DNA of 64,000 nt from CAVRTM01 sp963696105 (lineage in GTDB: Bacteria; Actinomycetota; Actinomycetes; Actinomycetales; Dermatophilaceae): the NCBI GenBank assembly GCA_963696105.1, contig CAVOIP010000002.1, positions 1 to 64,000 of the forward strand, given 5' to 3'. The notes below the pieces were generated by a model. The model saw only the letters and a list, made by a program, of their open reading frames with translations, was not told the DNA's origin and did not search any database. Positions 57,508 to 64,000 of this stretch are shown piece after piece (within the stretch, counting starts at the first letter, position 1; every line of letters begins with the position of its first letter). The translations under genes were made by a program, and so were the position numbers.

Positions 57508-58121
57508 TCGTCTCCTTCGTCCCTGCCGTCGCCGTCGTCGACCCGGATGTCCTGCACCGTAGCCGGTCCATGCGGCGCACCCGGTCCACCTGCTCCTGTC
57601 CGCCCGGCCCTGCCCGCTGCGGGGCCGTCCGAACCGTGCCCGGGGGCCTCAGGCTCGTGCGCGCCGGTCCGGACGTGGACGGCCACCTCGCGCAGCGTGG
57701 CGGCCACGGCGCCGGCGAGGTCTGCAAGCCGGTCCACGGTCTCGGGGCGGACCGTGCGCAGCAACGCGATGCCCTGGCAGATGGGGCACACGTGGCACGA
57801 GACCGCCTGTCCCACACCGGTGCGGGCCCCGCAGTGCGCGCACCGGCCCACGTCGTACGGCGTCTCGCTGCGCGGCTCCTGCCGCGGGTCGGCACCGTCA
57901 TGCGGCCCGGTGTCGTCCCGGGCGTCGTCGTCCGACCCCTCGGGCCGGGCCTGCTGCGTCGGCGGCGTGGCGGGCCCGGTGGGTGGAGCGGACGCCGTCC
58001 TACCGGAGGAGGGCGACACGGACGTCGCCCACACCCCCAGCGCCTCGACGAGGCGCGCCGTCTCGTCGGCGACGGTGCCGGCGGCCGCGCGGCCCGCGGC
58101 AGTGTCCTGCGGCTCAGCCAT
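57501..58121 (-). CDS. DUF5304-like zinc-finger protein
   Basis: 206 residues. A Pro/Asp-rich N-terminal half (residues about 40-85) is followed by a zinc-binding unit, RCAHCGARTG and CHVCPICQG, then a helical segment RPETVDRLADLAGAVAATLREVAVHV, and a disordered tail. This fits DUF5304, found next to an ArsA-type ATPase and glucokinase genes in many Actinobacteria. Function unknown. It overlaps arsA by eight bases at its start and the ROK gene at its end. Confidence 0.75.
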   Translation of the reverse strand: MAEPQDTAAGRAAAGTVADETARLVEALGVWATSVSPSSGRTASAPPTGPATPPTQQARPEGSDDDARDDTGPHDGADPRQEPRSETPYDVGRCAHCGARTGVGQAVSCHVCPICQGIALLRTVRPETVDRLADLAGAVAATLREVAVHVRTGAHEPEAPGHGSDGPAAGRAGRTGAGGPGAPHGPATVQDIRVDDGDGRDEGDEW

Positions 58122-59361
58122 CGCGTGGCCACACCCTCTCGTCAGGGACGAATGTCACCCGCAGCCTGCCGTCGCGCACCGACGCACCGGTGACGACACA
58201 CCGGCGCAGGGCGGCGGGAAGCGACAGGAGGCGCCGGTGTTCCCCCACCGTCACGACCAGCTCGTCCCCCCGCCGCCCGAGGTCGACGTCGGCGGCGCTC
58301 ACCAGCGGCAGGGGCAGCCGCAGCACGAAGCGGCGGCCGCTGCGCGTGACGGTCATGCCCTCGCCCGGGTGCGGCGTGAGCGGGTCGGTGTCCACGTCAC
58401 CGGTGCAGGCGCGGTGGAGCTCGTCCAGGTCGTCCGCGCCGATCGGCTCGTGGTCGAGGTACGGCGCGTGGACCACCGGCAGGGAGGCGAACGACTCCTG
58501 GACCTCCACCAGCCCCTGCTTCTGGGCACGGTTCCAGGCCGAGCGCCAGGGGTCGGGTGCGCCGGTGGCCTGCCCTTCCGCTCGGGCGGTACCGGTCGCG
58601 GCGTCGGGGAACACCCGGTTGACGACGACCTGGTCCACCGTGAACCCGTGCAGCCCCAGCGACGTGAGGGTCCGGCGCGCCTCGGCCAGCACGACGCGTT
58701 CGGGGGTGAGGACCAGCCGCACCGAGGTGGAGTCAGCCCTCAGCAGCTGCTGAACCTCGCGCAGGGAGGCGTGCCAGCGGCGCAGGGCCTCCAGCACGGC
58801 AGCGCCCGGCAGCGGCAGGCCTGTGGCGGCAGCGGCTGCGGGGCGCAGGCCACGCAGGAGGCCGCGCTGGGCAGGCATGAGCCGCTCCAGGTGCCACGCG
58901 AGCGCCTCGGGCAGCGCCAGCAGCCGCAGCGTCTCGGCGGTGGGTGCACAGTCGACCACGACGAGGTCCCACGGCCCGGACTCCACCTGCGCGCGCAGCT
59001 CCAGCAGGGCCACGACCTCGTCGGCTCCCGGCAGCGCGGTCAGCTCGTCGCCCACCAGGGGGTCGATGCCGAGGGACCCCAGCAGGCTGTGGACGTAGGC
59101 CCGCACCTGCTGCCAGGAGGTGCGGGCCGAGGAGGAGGCGCTGACCTGCAAGGCGTAGAGGCCGGACTCCACCTCGCGGACCGGCTGCTCACCCCCGCGC
59201 GGCGGGGTCAGGTCGACGCCGAGGGCGTCACCGAGGGAGTGCGCCGCGTCGGTGGACATCACGAGCGTCTTCGTGCCGGCCCGCGCGGCGTGGACCGCGG
59301 TCGCCGCCGCGGTCGTCGTCTTGCCGACACCGCCCTTGCCGGTGAACAGGAGTACACGCAT
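58114..59361 (-). CDS. ArsA/GET3-type ATPase, single domain
   Basis: 415 residues. The deviant Walker A loop KGGVGKTTTAAATAVHAA lies at the N terminus (residues about 9-26), with STDAAHSLGDALG (switch I) and VVDCAPTAETLRLLALPEAL. The C-terminal part has a small beta domain (LRLPLPLVSAADVDLGRRGDELVVTVGEHRR) like the alpha-crystallin-type tail of other actinobacterial ArsA proteins. No arsenic genes are near, so it is more likely a membrane or tail-anchored protein chaperone as in Rv2184c, which has the same neighbours (SRPBCC and FadD15). Confidence 0.9.
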   Translation of the reverse strand: MRVLLFTGKGGVGKTTTAAATAVHAARAGTKTLVMSTDAAHSLGDALGVDLTPPRGGEQPVREVESGLYALQVSASSSARTSWQQVRAYVHSLLGSLGIDPLVGDELTALPGADEVVALLELRAQVESGPWDLVVVDCAPTAETLRLLALPEALAWHLERLMPAQRGLLRGLRPAAAAATGLPLPGAAVLEALRRWHASLREVQQLLRADSTSVRLVLTPERVVLAEARRTLTSLGLHGFTVDQVVVNRVFPDAATGTARAEGQATGAPDPWRSAWNRAQKQGLVEVQESFASLPVVHAPYLDHEPIGADDLDELHRACTGDVDTDPLTPHPGEGMTVTRSGRRFVLRLPLPLVSAADVDLGRRGDELVVTVGEHRRLLSLPAALRRCVVTGASVRDGRLRVTFVPDERVWPRDG

Positions 59362-59385
59362 GGCAGACCGGCGCCCGGGACGCGC

Positions 59386-60201
59386 TCAGGCCTCGACGCG
59401 CTTCTTGAGCTCCTGGAGCGCGGTGTCCACGATGACCTTCTCGGCCTTGCGCTTGAGCATGCCGAGCATCGGGATCTTCACGTCCACGGCCAGCCGGTAG
59501 GTCAGCAGCGTTCCGTCGCCCTCGGCGACCAGGGTGTAGGACCCGTTCATCGTCTTGAGCACCTGCGCCGTGACGAGCGACCACGAGACCACACCGGTGC
59601 CGTCCTCGTGCACGTCCCAGTCGTAGTCGAGCACGTAGGTGTCCTTGATGGCTCCCGCGTCCAGGGTGAACTCGACCTGGTCGGCCCACCCGTCGCCGTC
59701 CTCGGAGAGCACGGAGACCTTCTTGACCTCACCGGCCCACGCCGGGTAGCTGTCGAAGTCGGCGATCACGTCGAGGACCGCGCCGGGCGGGGCGTCGATG
59801 GACGTGCTGGACTCGGTGCGGTCGGCCATGGACGGAAGGCTACAACCCCGCCGCTCGGCCACGTCCTTGAGCCGCGACACCGCGGCCTTCCAGCGGAGCA
59901 CGTGGCGCAGCCGGACGTCGGCCGGCGCGTCGACGCCCCGCACGCCCCGCACGTAGTGGTGGACGATCGCCCCCTGCCAGTACGGCTCCACCCAGATCTC
60001 CATGCTGCCGACGATCTGTCCGTCCACGGCCCAGCGTTGGCCCTTCACACCCCGGTCGCGCGTGACCATCACCGTCAGGTGCGGCCACCAGGTGGCGTGG
60101 TTGCGGGGATCGGCCACGGCCGCCGCGATCCGCGTCGGCGCCGCGTCGATGTACGAGTCGTCGGCGATGTCCACCCGCTGCGTCCCTCTGCGCCTCGACA
60201 T
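59386..60201 (-). CDS. Tandem SRPBCC (START-like lipid-binding) protein
   Basis: 271 residues from ATG 60201 with no stop between two SRPBCC domains. The first (about 1-115) has DIADDSYIDAAPTRIAAAVADPRNHATWWPHL and WVEPYWQGAIVHHYVRG. The second (about 125-271) starts MADRTESSTSIDAPPGAV and has FDSYPAWAGEVKKVSVL, VSWSLV and LKKRVEA. In M. tuberculosis Rv2185c (one domain) sits next to the ArsA homologue and Rv2183c holds a related one. Either this is a natural fusion or a lost stop near 59830; the second domain has its own Met at 59829. They probably bind or carry a hydrophobic ligand. Confidence 0.8.
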   Translation of the reverse strand: MSRRRGTQRVDIADDSYIDAAPTRIAAAVADPRNHATWWPHLTVMVTRDRGVKGQRWAVDGQIVGSMEIWVEPYWQGAIVHHYVRGVRGVDAPADVRLRHVLRWKAAVSRLKDVAERRGCSLPSMADRTESSTSIDAPPGAVLDVIADFDSYPAWAGEVKKVSVLSEDGDGWADQVEFTLDAGAIKDTYVLDYDWDVHEDGTGVVSWSLVTAQVLKTMNGSYTLVAEGDGTLLTYRLAVDVKIPMLGMLKRKAEKVIVDTALQELKKRVEA

Positions 60202-60312
60202 GGGCCCATGGTGTGACATCCGTCCCCGCGACACCACCGCGGGCCGCTCACCGGGGCCCGGTTGCGCTCGGTAGGGTGCGGACGCGGAGCATGTTCGTCC
60301 CAAGGAGGCCGC

Positions 60313-62112
60313 GTGAAGGACATCGCCGTTCCACCGCTCGTTCCGGCGGCCACCGAGGGCAACCTCTCGGACCTGCCGGCGCGCAACGGTCTGGAACGTC
60401 CTGACCACGTCGCCTTCTCCCGGCGCGAGGGCACCCAGTGGCTCGACGTCACCAGCGCCGAGTTCCTCGCGGAGGTCCGCGCCCTGGCCAAGGGCCTGGT
60501 CGCCGCCGGCGTCGACGTCGGCGACCGCGTCGCCATCATGAGCAGGACCCGTTACGAGTGGACCCTGGCCGACTTCGCCATCTGGACCGCCGGTGCGGTG
60601 ACCGTGCCCATCTACGAGACCTCCTCCGCCGAGCAGATCAGCTGGATCGTGGGCGACTCCGACTGCGTGGCCGTGATCCTCGAGACGCCGGCGCACGCCA
60701 CGACCCTGGCCGAGGTCCGGGACCGGCTGCCCGGGCTGCGCGATGTCTGGCAGATCGACAACGGAGGGCTGGACGAGCTGGCGTCCGCCGGCACCGAGAT
60801 CACCGACGCCGACATCGACGAGCGCCGTGGACGGGTGCGCCGCGCCGACATCGCGACGATCATCTACACCTCCGGCACCACGGGGCGACCCAAGGGCTGC
60901 GAGCTGACGCACGACAACTTCATGGCGCTGACCGCGAACACCGTCGGGCGGCTCGGGGATGTCGTCTGCGCCGAGGGCTCCTCCACCCTGCTCTTCCTGC
61001 CCCTTGCGCACGTGTTCGCCCGCTACATCGAGGTGCTGTGCGTCCACGCCGGCGCGCGGCTGGGCCACACAGCCGACATCCGCAGCCTGCTCGAGGACTT
61101 CGAGAGCTACACCCCCACGTTCATCCTCGCGGTGCCGCGGGTGTTCGAGAAGATCTACAACTCGGCCGAGCAGAAGGCCGCCGCCGAGGGCAGGGGCCGC
61201 ATCTTCGCCTCGGCGGCGGAGACGGCGATCACCTGGAGCCGGGCCCACGACGACGGCCGTCCCGGGCCGCTGCTGCGGCTGCGGCACGCGATGTTCGAGC
61301 GACTGGTCTACCGACGACTGCGGGCCGCGATGGGTGGGCGCGTGCAGTACGCCGTGTCCGGCGGTGGTCCCCTCGGCGTGCGACTCGGACACTTCTACCG
61401 CGGCATCGGCCTCACCGTCCTCGAGGGCTACGGCCTGACCGAGACCACCGCGCCGGCAACGGTGAACACGCCCGCCGCGATCAAGATCGGCACGGTCGGG
61501 CCGCCGCTGCCCGGCGTCGCCATCCGGATCGCCGACGACGGCGAGGTCCTGGTCAAGGGCAACAACGTCTTCACGCGCTACCGCAACAACGAGACGGCCA
61601 CGCAGGAGGCGTTCGTCGACGGCTGGTTCCGCACCGGCGACATCGGCGAGCTCGACGACGACGGCTTCCTGCGGATCACCGGCCGCAAGAAGGAGCTGCT
61701 CGTGACCGCCGGCGGCAAGAACGTCGCACCCGCCGTGCTGGAGGACCGCCTGCGAGCCCACCCGCTGGTGTCGCAGTGCATCGTCGTGGGCGACCAGAAG
61801 CCGTTCATCGCCGCGCTGGTCACCCTCGACGCGGAGATGCTGCCGGCCTGGACCCGCAACCACGGCCTCGGTGAGCTGACCGTGGACCAGGCGCGCGACC
61901 ACGAGGTGGTCCTCGCCGAGGTGCAGAAGGCCGTGGACGAGGCCAACAAGGCCGTGAGCCGGGCCGAGTCCATCCGCAAGTTCACGATCCTCCCGGGTGA
62001 CTTCACCGAGGACAACGGCTACCTCACGCCGTCGATGAAGCTCAAGCGCACCAACGTGATGAAGGACTACAGCGACCAGGTGGAGGCCCTCTACAGCGGT
62101 CCGCGGGAGTGA
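60313..62112 (+). CDS. Long-chain acyl-CoA synthetase (FadD15-like)
   Basis: 599 residues from GTG 60313 after the strong ribosome site AAGGAGG. It activates fatty acids with ATP and CoA. Blocks: YTSGTTGRPKGCELTH (P-loop like), LPLAHVFARYIEV, VSGGGPLGVRLGHFYRGIGLTVLEGYGLTETTAPATVN, GWFRTGDIGELDDDGFLRITGRKKELLVTAGGKN with the hinge Asp, and PSMKLKRTNVMKDY with the C-terminal Lys. It matches Rv2187 and stands divergent from the SRPBCC-ArsA set as in M. tuberculosis. The promoter may be TAGGGT at 60272-60277. Confidence 0.94.
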   Translation: MKDIAVPPLVPAATEGNLSDLPARNGLERPDHVAFSRREGTQWLDVTSAEFLAEVRALAKGLVAAGVDVGDRVAIMSRTRYEWTLADFAIWTAGAVTVPIYETSSAEQISWIVGDSDCVAVILETPAHATTLAEVRDRLPGLRDVWQIDNGGLDELASAGTEITDADIDERRGRVRRADIATIIYTSGTTGRPKGCELTHDNFMALTANTVGRLGDVVCAEGSSTLLFLPLAHVFARYIEVLCVHAGARLGHTADIRSLLEDFESYTPTFILAVPRVFEKIYNSAEQKAAAEGRGRIFASAAETAITWSRAHDDGRPGPLLRLRHAMFERLVYRRLRAAMGGRVQYAVSGGGPLGVRLGHFYRGIGLTVLEGYGLTETTAPATVNTPAAIKIGTVGPPLPGVAIRIADDGEVLVKGNNVFTRYRNNETATQEAFVDGWFRTGDIGELDDDGFLRITGRKKELLVTAGGKNVAPAVLEDRLRAHPLVSQCIVVGDQKPFIAALVTLDAEMLPAWTRNHGLGELTVDQARDHEVVLAEVQKAVDEANKAVSRAESIRKFTILPGDFTEDNGYLTPSMKLKRTNVMKDYSDQVEALYSGPRE

Positions 62113-63443
62113 CCTCTACGGTCTCGACCATGCTCTCCCATCGCAGGCCGCAGGCGCTGCCGGCTGCCGTCGCCCTGACCTGGGCGGCGTACTTCGCCGT
62201 CCTGCAGTGGTCCGTGGTGCGGTTCCGGGTGCCGATCGTGGTCGTGCTCACGCTCTGCACGCTGGGGCTGGCCTGGTGGCAGTGGGCGCGACCAACGGCG
62301 ACCACGCTCACCGCGCGCTCCGCCGCCCTCGCGCTGCTGCTCACGGCGGTCGTGACCGCCGCCGTCCCGATGTTCAGCTACCTCCCGGCCCCGGCGCGTA
62401 CGGCGGCGGTGGCCACCTTCGCCCTCGGCTCGCTGGTCTGCGCGGCGCTGCTCCTGCGTCCCGGCCCCCGGACCGGTGCCCTGGTGGCCGGCGTCGCGCT
62501 GGCGACGTACCTGGTCGGTGCGGTCACGGCGATCGTCACCGACCCGGCGCCGCGCATCGACGTCTGGGTGATCCTCCAGCAGGCCTCGGACGGGCTCGCG
62601 CGCGGCCAGAACATGTACGCCATGGTCTGGACCGGCTCCCCCGGGATCAAGGACGCGTTCACCTACCTGCCGTGGACCACCGTGCTCCTGGCCCCCGGTC
62701 GGTGGCTGGCCGGCGACGTGCGCTGGGCGCTGCTGGTGTGGGCGCTGGTCGCCGCCGCAGGCCTGCTGCTGCTGGGACGTGGCGACCTCCGGGACCGGGC
62801 GACGACCTGGTCGGCCGGGCCGGTCGTGGCGCTGCTGCTGCTGGCACCGGGCACGCTCACCCAGGTCGACCAGGCGTGGACCGAGCCGCTGCTGCTCGCC
62901 GGTCTGGTGTGGTGGGCCCTGCTGGTCCGTCGGAACCGCGCGTGGTGGGCTGTCCTCCCGCTCGCGCTCGCCTGCGCGAGCAAGCAGCACCTTGCGCTGC
63001 TGCTGCCGATCCTGCTGGTATGGCGCCCGTTCGGCTGGCGGCGGACCGTCGCCACCGGCGCGCTGACCGGCGCGCTGCTGCTGCCGTGGTTCCTGGCCGG
63101 ACCCTCCGATTTCGTCCACGACACGATCTCGCTGCTGGTGTCCTTCCACCCGATCCGGTTCGCCAACACGCTGTACCTGTTGGCGCTCAACGAGTTCGGC
63201 GTCCCGCTGCCGTTCTGGCTGACCGGCCTGGTGGTCGTCGCCACCCTCGCCGCGATCGTGGCGGTCGTGCACCGGCGTCAGCCGGACCTGCCCGAGCTGC
63301 TGCGCTGGCTCGCGCTGATGCTGCTGGTGGCGAACATCGTCAACAAGCAGGCGTTCTACAACCAGTTCTGGCTCGTGGCAGCGCTGGTCGCCGCCTCGTG
63401 GGCGACCAGCGCATCGACGAGCTCGGTCAGGAAGACGGGGTAG
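62109..63443 (+). CDS. Membrane glycosyltransferase (GT87-like, DUF2029 type)
   Basis: 444 residues with about ten membrane helices. VWVILQQASDGLARGQNMYAM and TYLPWTTVLLAPGRWLAGD lie in the first half, matching GT-C mannosyl or arabinosyl transferases; VTAIVTDPAPRIDVWV holds acidic residues that could bind a polyprenol-phosphate donor. QVDQAWTEPLLLAGLVWW and KQHLALLLPILLVW follow. GTG 62109 overlaps the FadD15 stop by four bases. In M. tuberculosis the neighbouring region carries mannosyltransferases such as Rv2181. The last 88 bases overlap the convergent NUDIX gene. Confidence 0.82.
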   Translation: MTSTVSTMLSHRRPQALPAAVALTWAAYFAVLQWSVVRFRVPIVVVLTLCTLGLAWWQWARPTATTLTARSAALALLLTAVVTAAVPMFSYLPAPARTAAVATFALGSLVCAALLLRPGPRTGALVAGVALATYLVGAVTAIVTDPAPRIDVWVILQQASDGLARGQNMYAMVWTGSPGIKDAFTYLPWTTVLLAPGRWLAGDVRWALLVWALVAAAGLLLLGRGDLRDRATTWSAGPVVALLLLAPGTLTQVDQAWTEPLLLAGLVWWALLVRRNRAWWAVLPLALACASKQHLALLLPILLVWRPFGWRRTVATGALTGALLLPWFLAGPSDFVHDTISLLVSFHPIRFANTLYLLALNEFGVPLPFWLTGLVVVATLAAIVAVVHRRQPDLPELLRWLALMLLVANIVNKQAFYNQFWLVAALVAASWATSASTSSVRKTG

Positions 63444-63862
63444 ACGGTCGCGCCGACCCGGTGCAGGGCGCGGGGGTCGAGCCAGTCGATCGTGACGGTG
63501 GAACGGACCTCCAGCTCCTCGAAGGCCGCCGGCACGGGGTCGAACCGACGGGTGCGGGCAGCGAAGTACAGCTGCTCCTGGTGGATCTCCCGGCCCTCGA
63601 AGGGAAAGACGACGCGCTCCTCGCGCAACGGGCCGACCAGTTCCGCCGGGTCCAGACGCAGCCCGGTCTCCTCCCACACCTCCCGCACCGCCGCCGCAGC
63701 CGGCTCCTCCCCGTCGTCGAGGCCGCCGCCCAGGGAGTACCAGTAGGTGACCTCGGGGCTGCGGGGGTCGAACCCGTGGATCATCAGCACGTGGTCGTCC
63801 TCGTCCAGCAGGATCACGCGCGCCGCCCTGCGGCGCAGGACCACCGGCTCCTCCGTGCTCAT
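63356..63862 (-). CDS. NUDIX hydrolase
   Basis: 168 residues from ATG 63862. The Nudix box is GGLDDGEEPAAAAVREVWEE followed by TGL, with all the metal-binding Glu residues in place (G-x5-E-x7-REUxEExGU). It hydrolyses a nucleoside diphosphate derivative; the start RAARVILLDEDDHVLMIHGFDP suggests an ADP-ribose or NDP-sugar type. Its C-terminal 29 residues overlap the glycosyltransferase end on the other strand. Its start overlaps the stop of the upstream peptidase gene. Confidence 0.92.
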   Translation of the reverse strand: MSTEEPVVLRRRAARVILLDEDDHVLMIHGFDPRSPEVTYWYSLGGGLDDGEEPAAAAVREVWEETGLRLDPAELVGPLREERVVFPFEGREIHQEQLYFAARTRRFDPVPAAFEELEVRSTVTIDWLDPRALHRVGATVYPVFLTELVDALVAHEAATSAATSQNWL

Positions 63863-64000
63863 CGCGACGCCCCCTGGCGCCGGGTCGCGCCGGATCCGCG
63901 GGCCCACGCATCGGCCATCGCGATCCGCCAGGTCGGGGCCGGGTGGGTCTCGAACAGCATCGTCTGCCACCACGCCGAGCGCAGGCGGGTGAGGTTGCTC
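63859..64000 (-). CDS. 3' end of an M48 family metallopeptidase
   Basis: The last 46 residues of a minus-strand gene that continues beyond the window. MLFETHPAPTWRIAMADAWA is the typical M48 (HtpX/Ste24-like) C-terminal segment, in which the His-Pro turn follows the protease core. The HExxH zinc motif lies outside the window. The TGA stop (63859-63861) overlaps the NUDIX start (ATGA), so the two genes are coupled. Confidence 0.75.
   Translation of the reverse strand, partial: SNLTRLRSAWWQTMLFETHPAPTWRIAMADAWARGSGATRRQGASR

Noticed and set aside
58114..59361. Arsenic resistance operon based on the ArsA-type ATPase
   Set aside because: No arsR, arsB, arsC or arsD beside it; gene order matches the lipid-related Rv2184c region instead.
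56644..60216. 1,190-residue plus-strand open frame
   Set aside because: It crosses four well-supported minus-strand genes (ROK, DUF5304, ArsA, SRPBCC) and has shadow-type composition.

Overview
The window reads as two actinobacterial genomes joined at about position 13,612. Positions 1-13,612 are mycobacterial. From comF onward the order comF, hpf, secA1, an Rv3235-type gene, a wax ester synthase/DGAT, ppk2, an Rv3231c-type gene, an Rv3230c-type oxidoreductase and desA3 matches the Rv3242c-Rv3229c region of Mycobacterium tuberculosis. desA3 is cut inside its third histidine box. The next base continues in the 3' end of a ptsI gene, followed by parC and about 47 kb of high-GC sequence that looks like Micrococcales (Intrasporangiaceae/Dermatophilaceae type). 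I see no insertion sequence, attachment site or repeat at the join, so an assembly chimera is the simplest reading.

Sequence quality is uneven. Nearly every gene in 1-16.6 kb, and again in 50.9-53.2 kb, is split by single or double base indels, often in homopolymers or CG/GC runs, while the encoded protein stays well conserved. I therefore treat these as intact genes with sequence errors rather than true pseudogenes. Isolated frameshifts also occur near 18.0, 19.6, 23.3, 39.7 and 49.45 kb. Coordinates of such genes are envelopes.

Layout. 1-1.1 kb: a possible ADP-ribosyltransferase toxin with a YrhB/Imm35-type immunity gene. 1.2-3.4 kb: a 13E12/HNH protein and an epoxide-hydrolase-like enzyme, placed where lpqB/mtrB lie in M. 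tuberculosis. 3.4-8.4 kb: ComF, ribosome hibernation factor, SecA1 and an Rv3235-family protein. 8.5-13.6 kb: lipid and polyphosphate genes; the oxidoreductase and desaturase are each preceded by the same double operator. 13.6-20.9 kb: ptsI fragment, parC, sucrase/ferredoxin-like protein, dienelactone hydrolase, parE. 21-31 kb: small conserved proteins, dinB, a methyltransferase, and an SOS-controlled mutagenesis operon (DUF6504, SAV_6107-type HEPN, dnaE2) behind a perfect LexA box. 31-34.7 kb: cspA, a hydrolase, DUF4126, metF. 34.8-42.6 kb: carotenoid genes (GGPP synthase, crtI, crtB; crtYc, crtYd), an Rv2175c-type regulator, a LysM/transglycosylase protein and a PASTA Ser/Thr kinase. 42.6-50.6 kb: transporter, secreted PIG-L deacetylase, molybdenum oxidoreductase, threonine aldolase, class II DAHP synthase, phosphofructokinase, DUF1028. 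50.6-53.3 kb: a two-component system with an acyltransferase. 53.4-64 kb: esterase, membrane protein, then an overlapping minus-strand run (SRPBCC, ArsA-type ATPase, DUF5304, two ROK sugar kinases, endonuclease/phosphatase), and divergently a long-chain acyl-CoA ligase with a GT-C-like membrane glycosyltransferase, a NUDIX hydrolase and the end of an M48 peptidase. The 33.8-62 kb part keeps the order of M. tuberculosis Rv2172c-Rv2187 with insertions.

No tRNA, rRNA, CRISPR array, prophage or complete insertion sequence was recognised.
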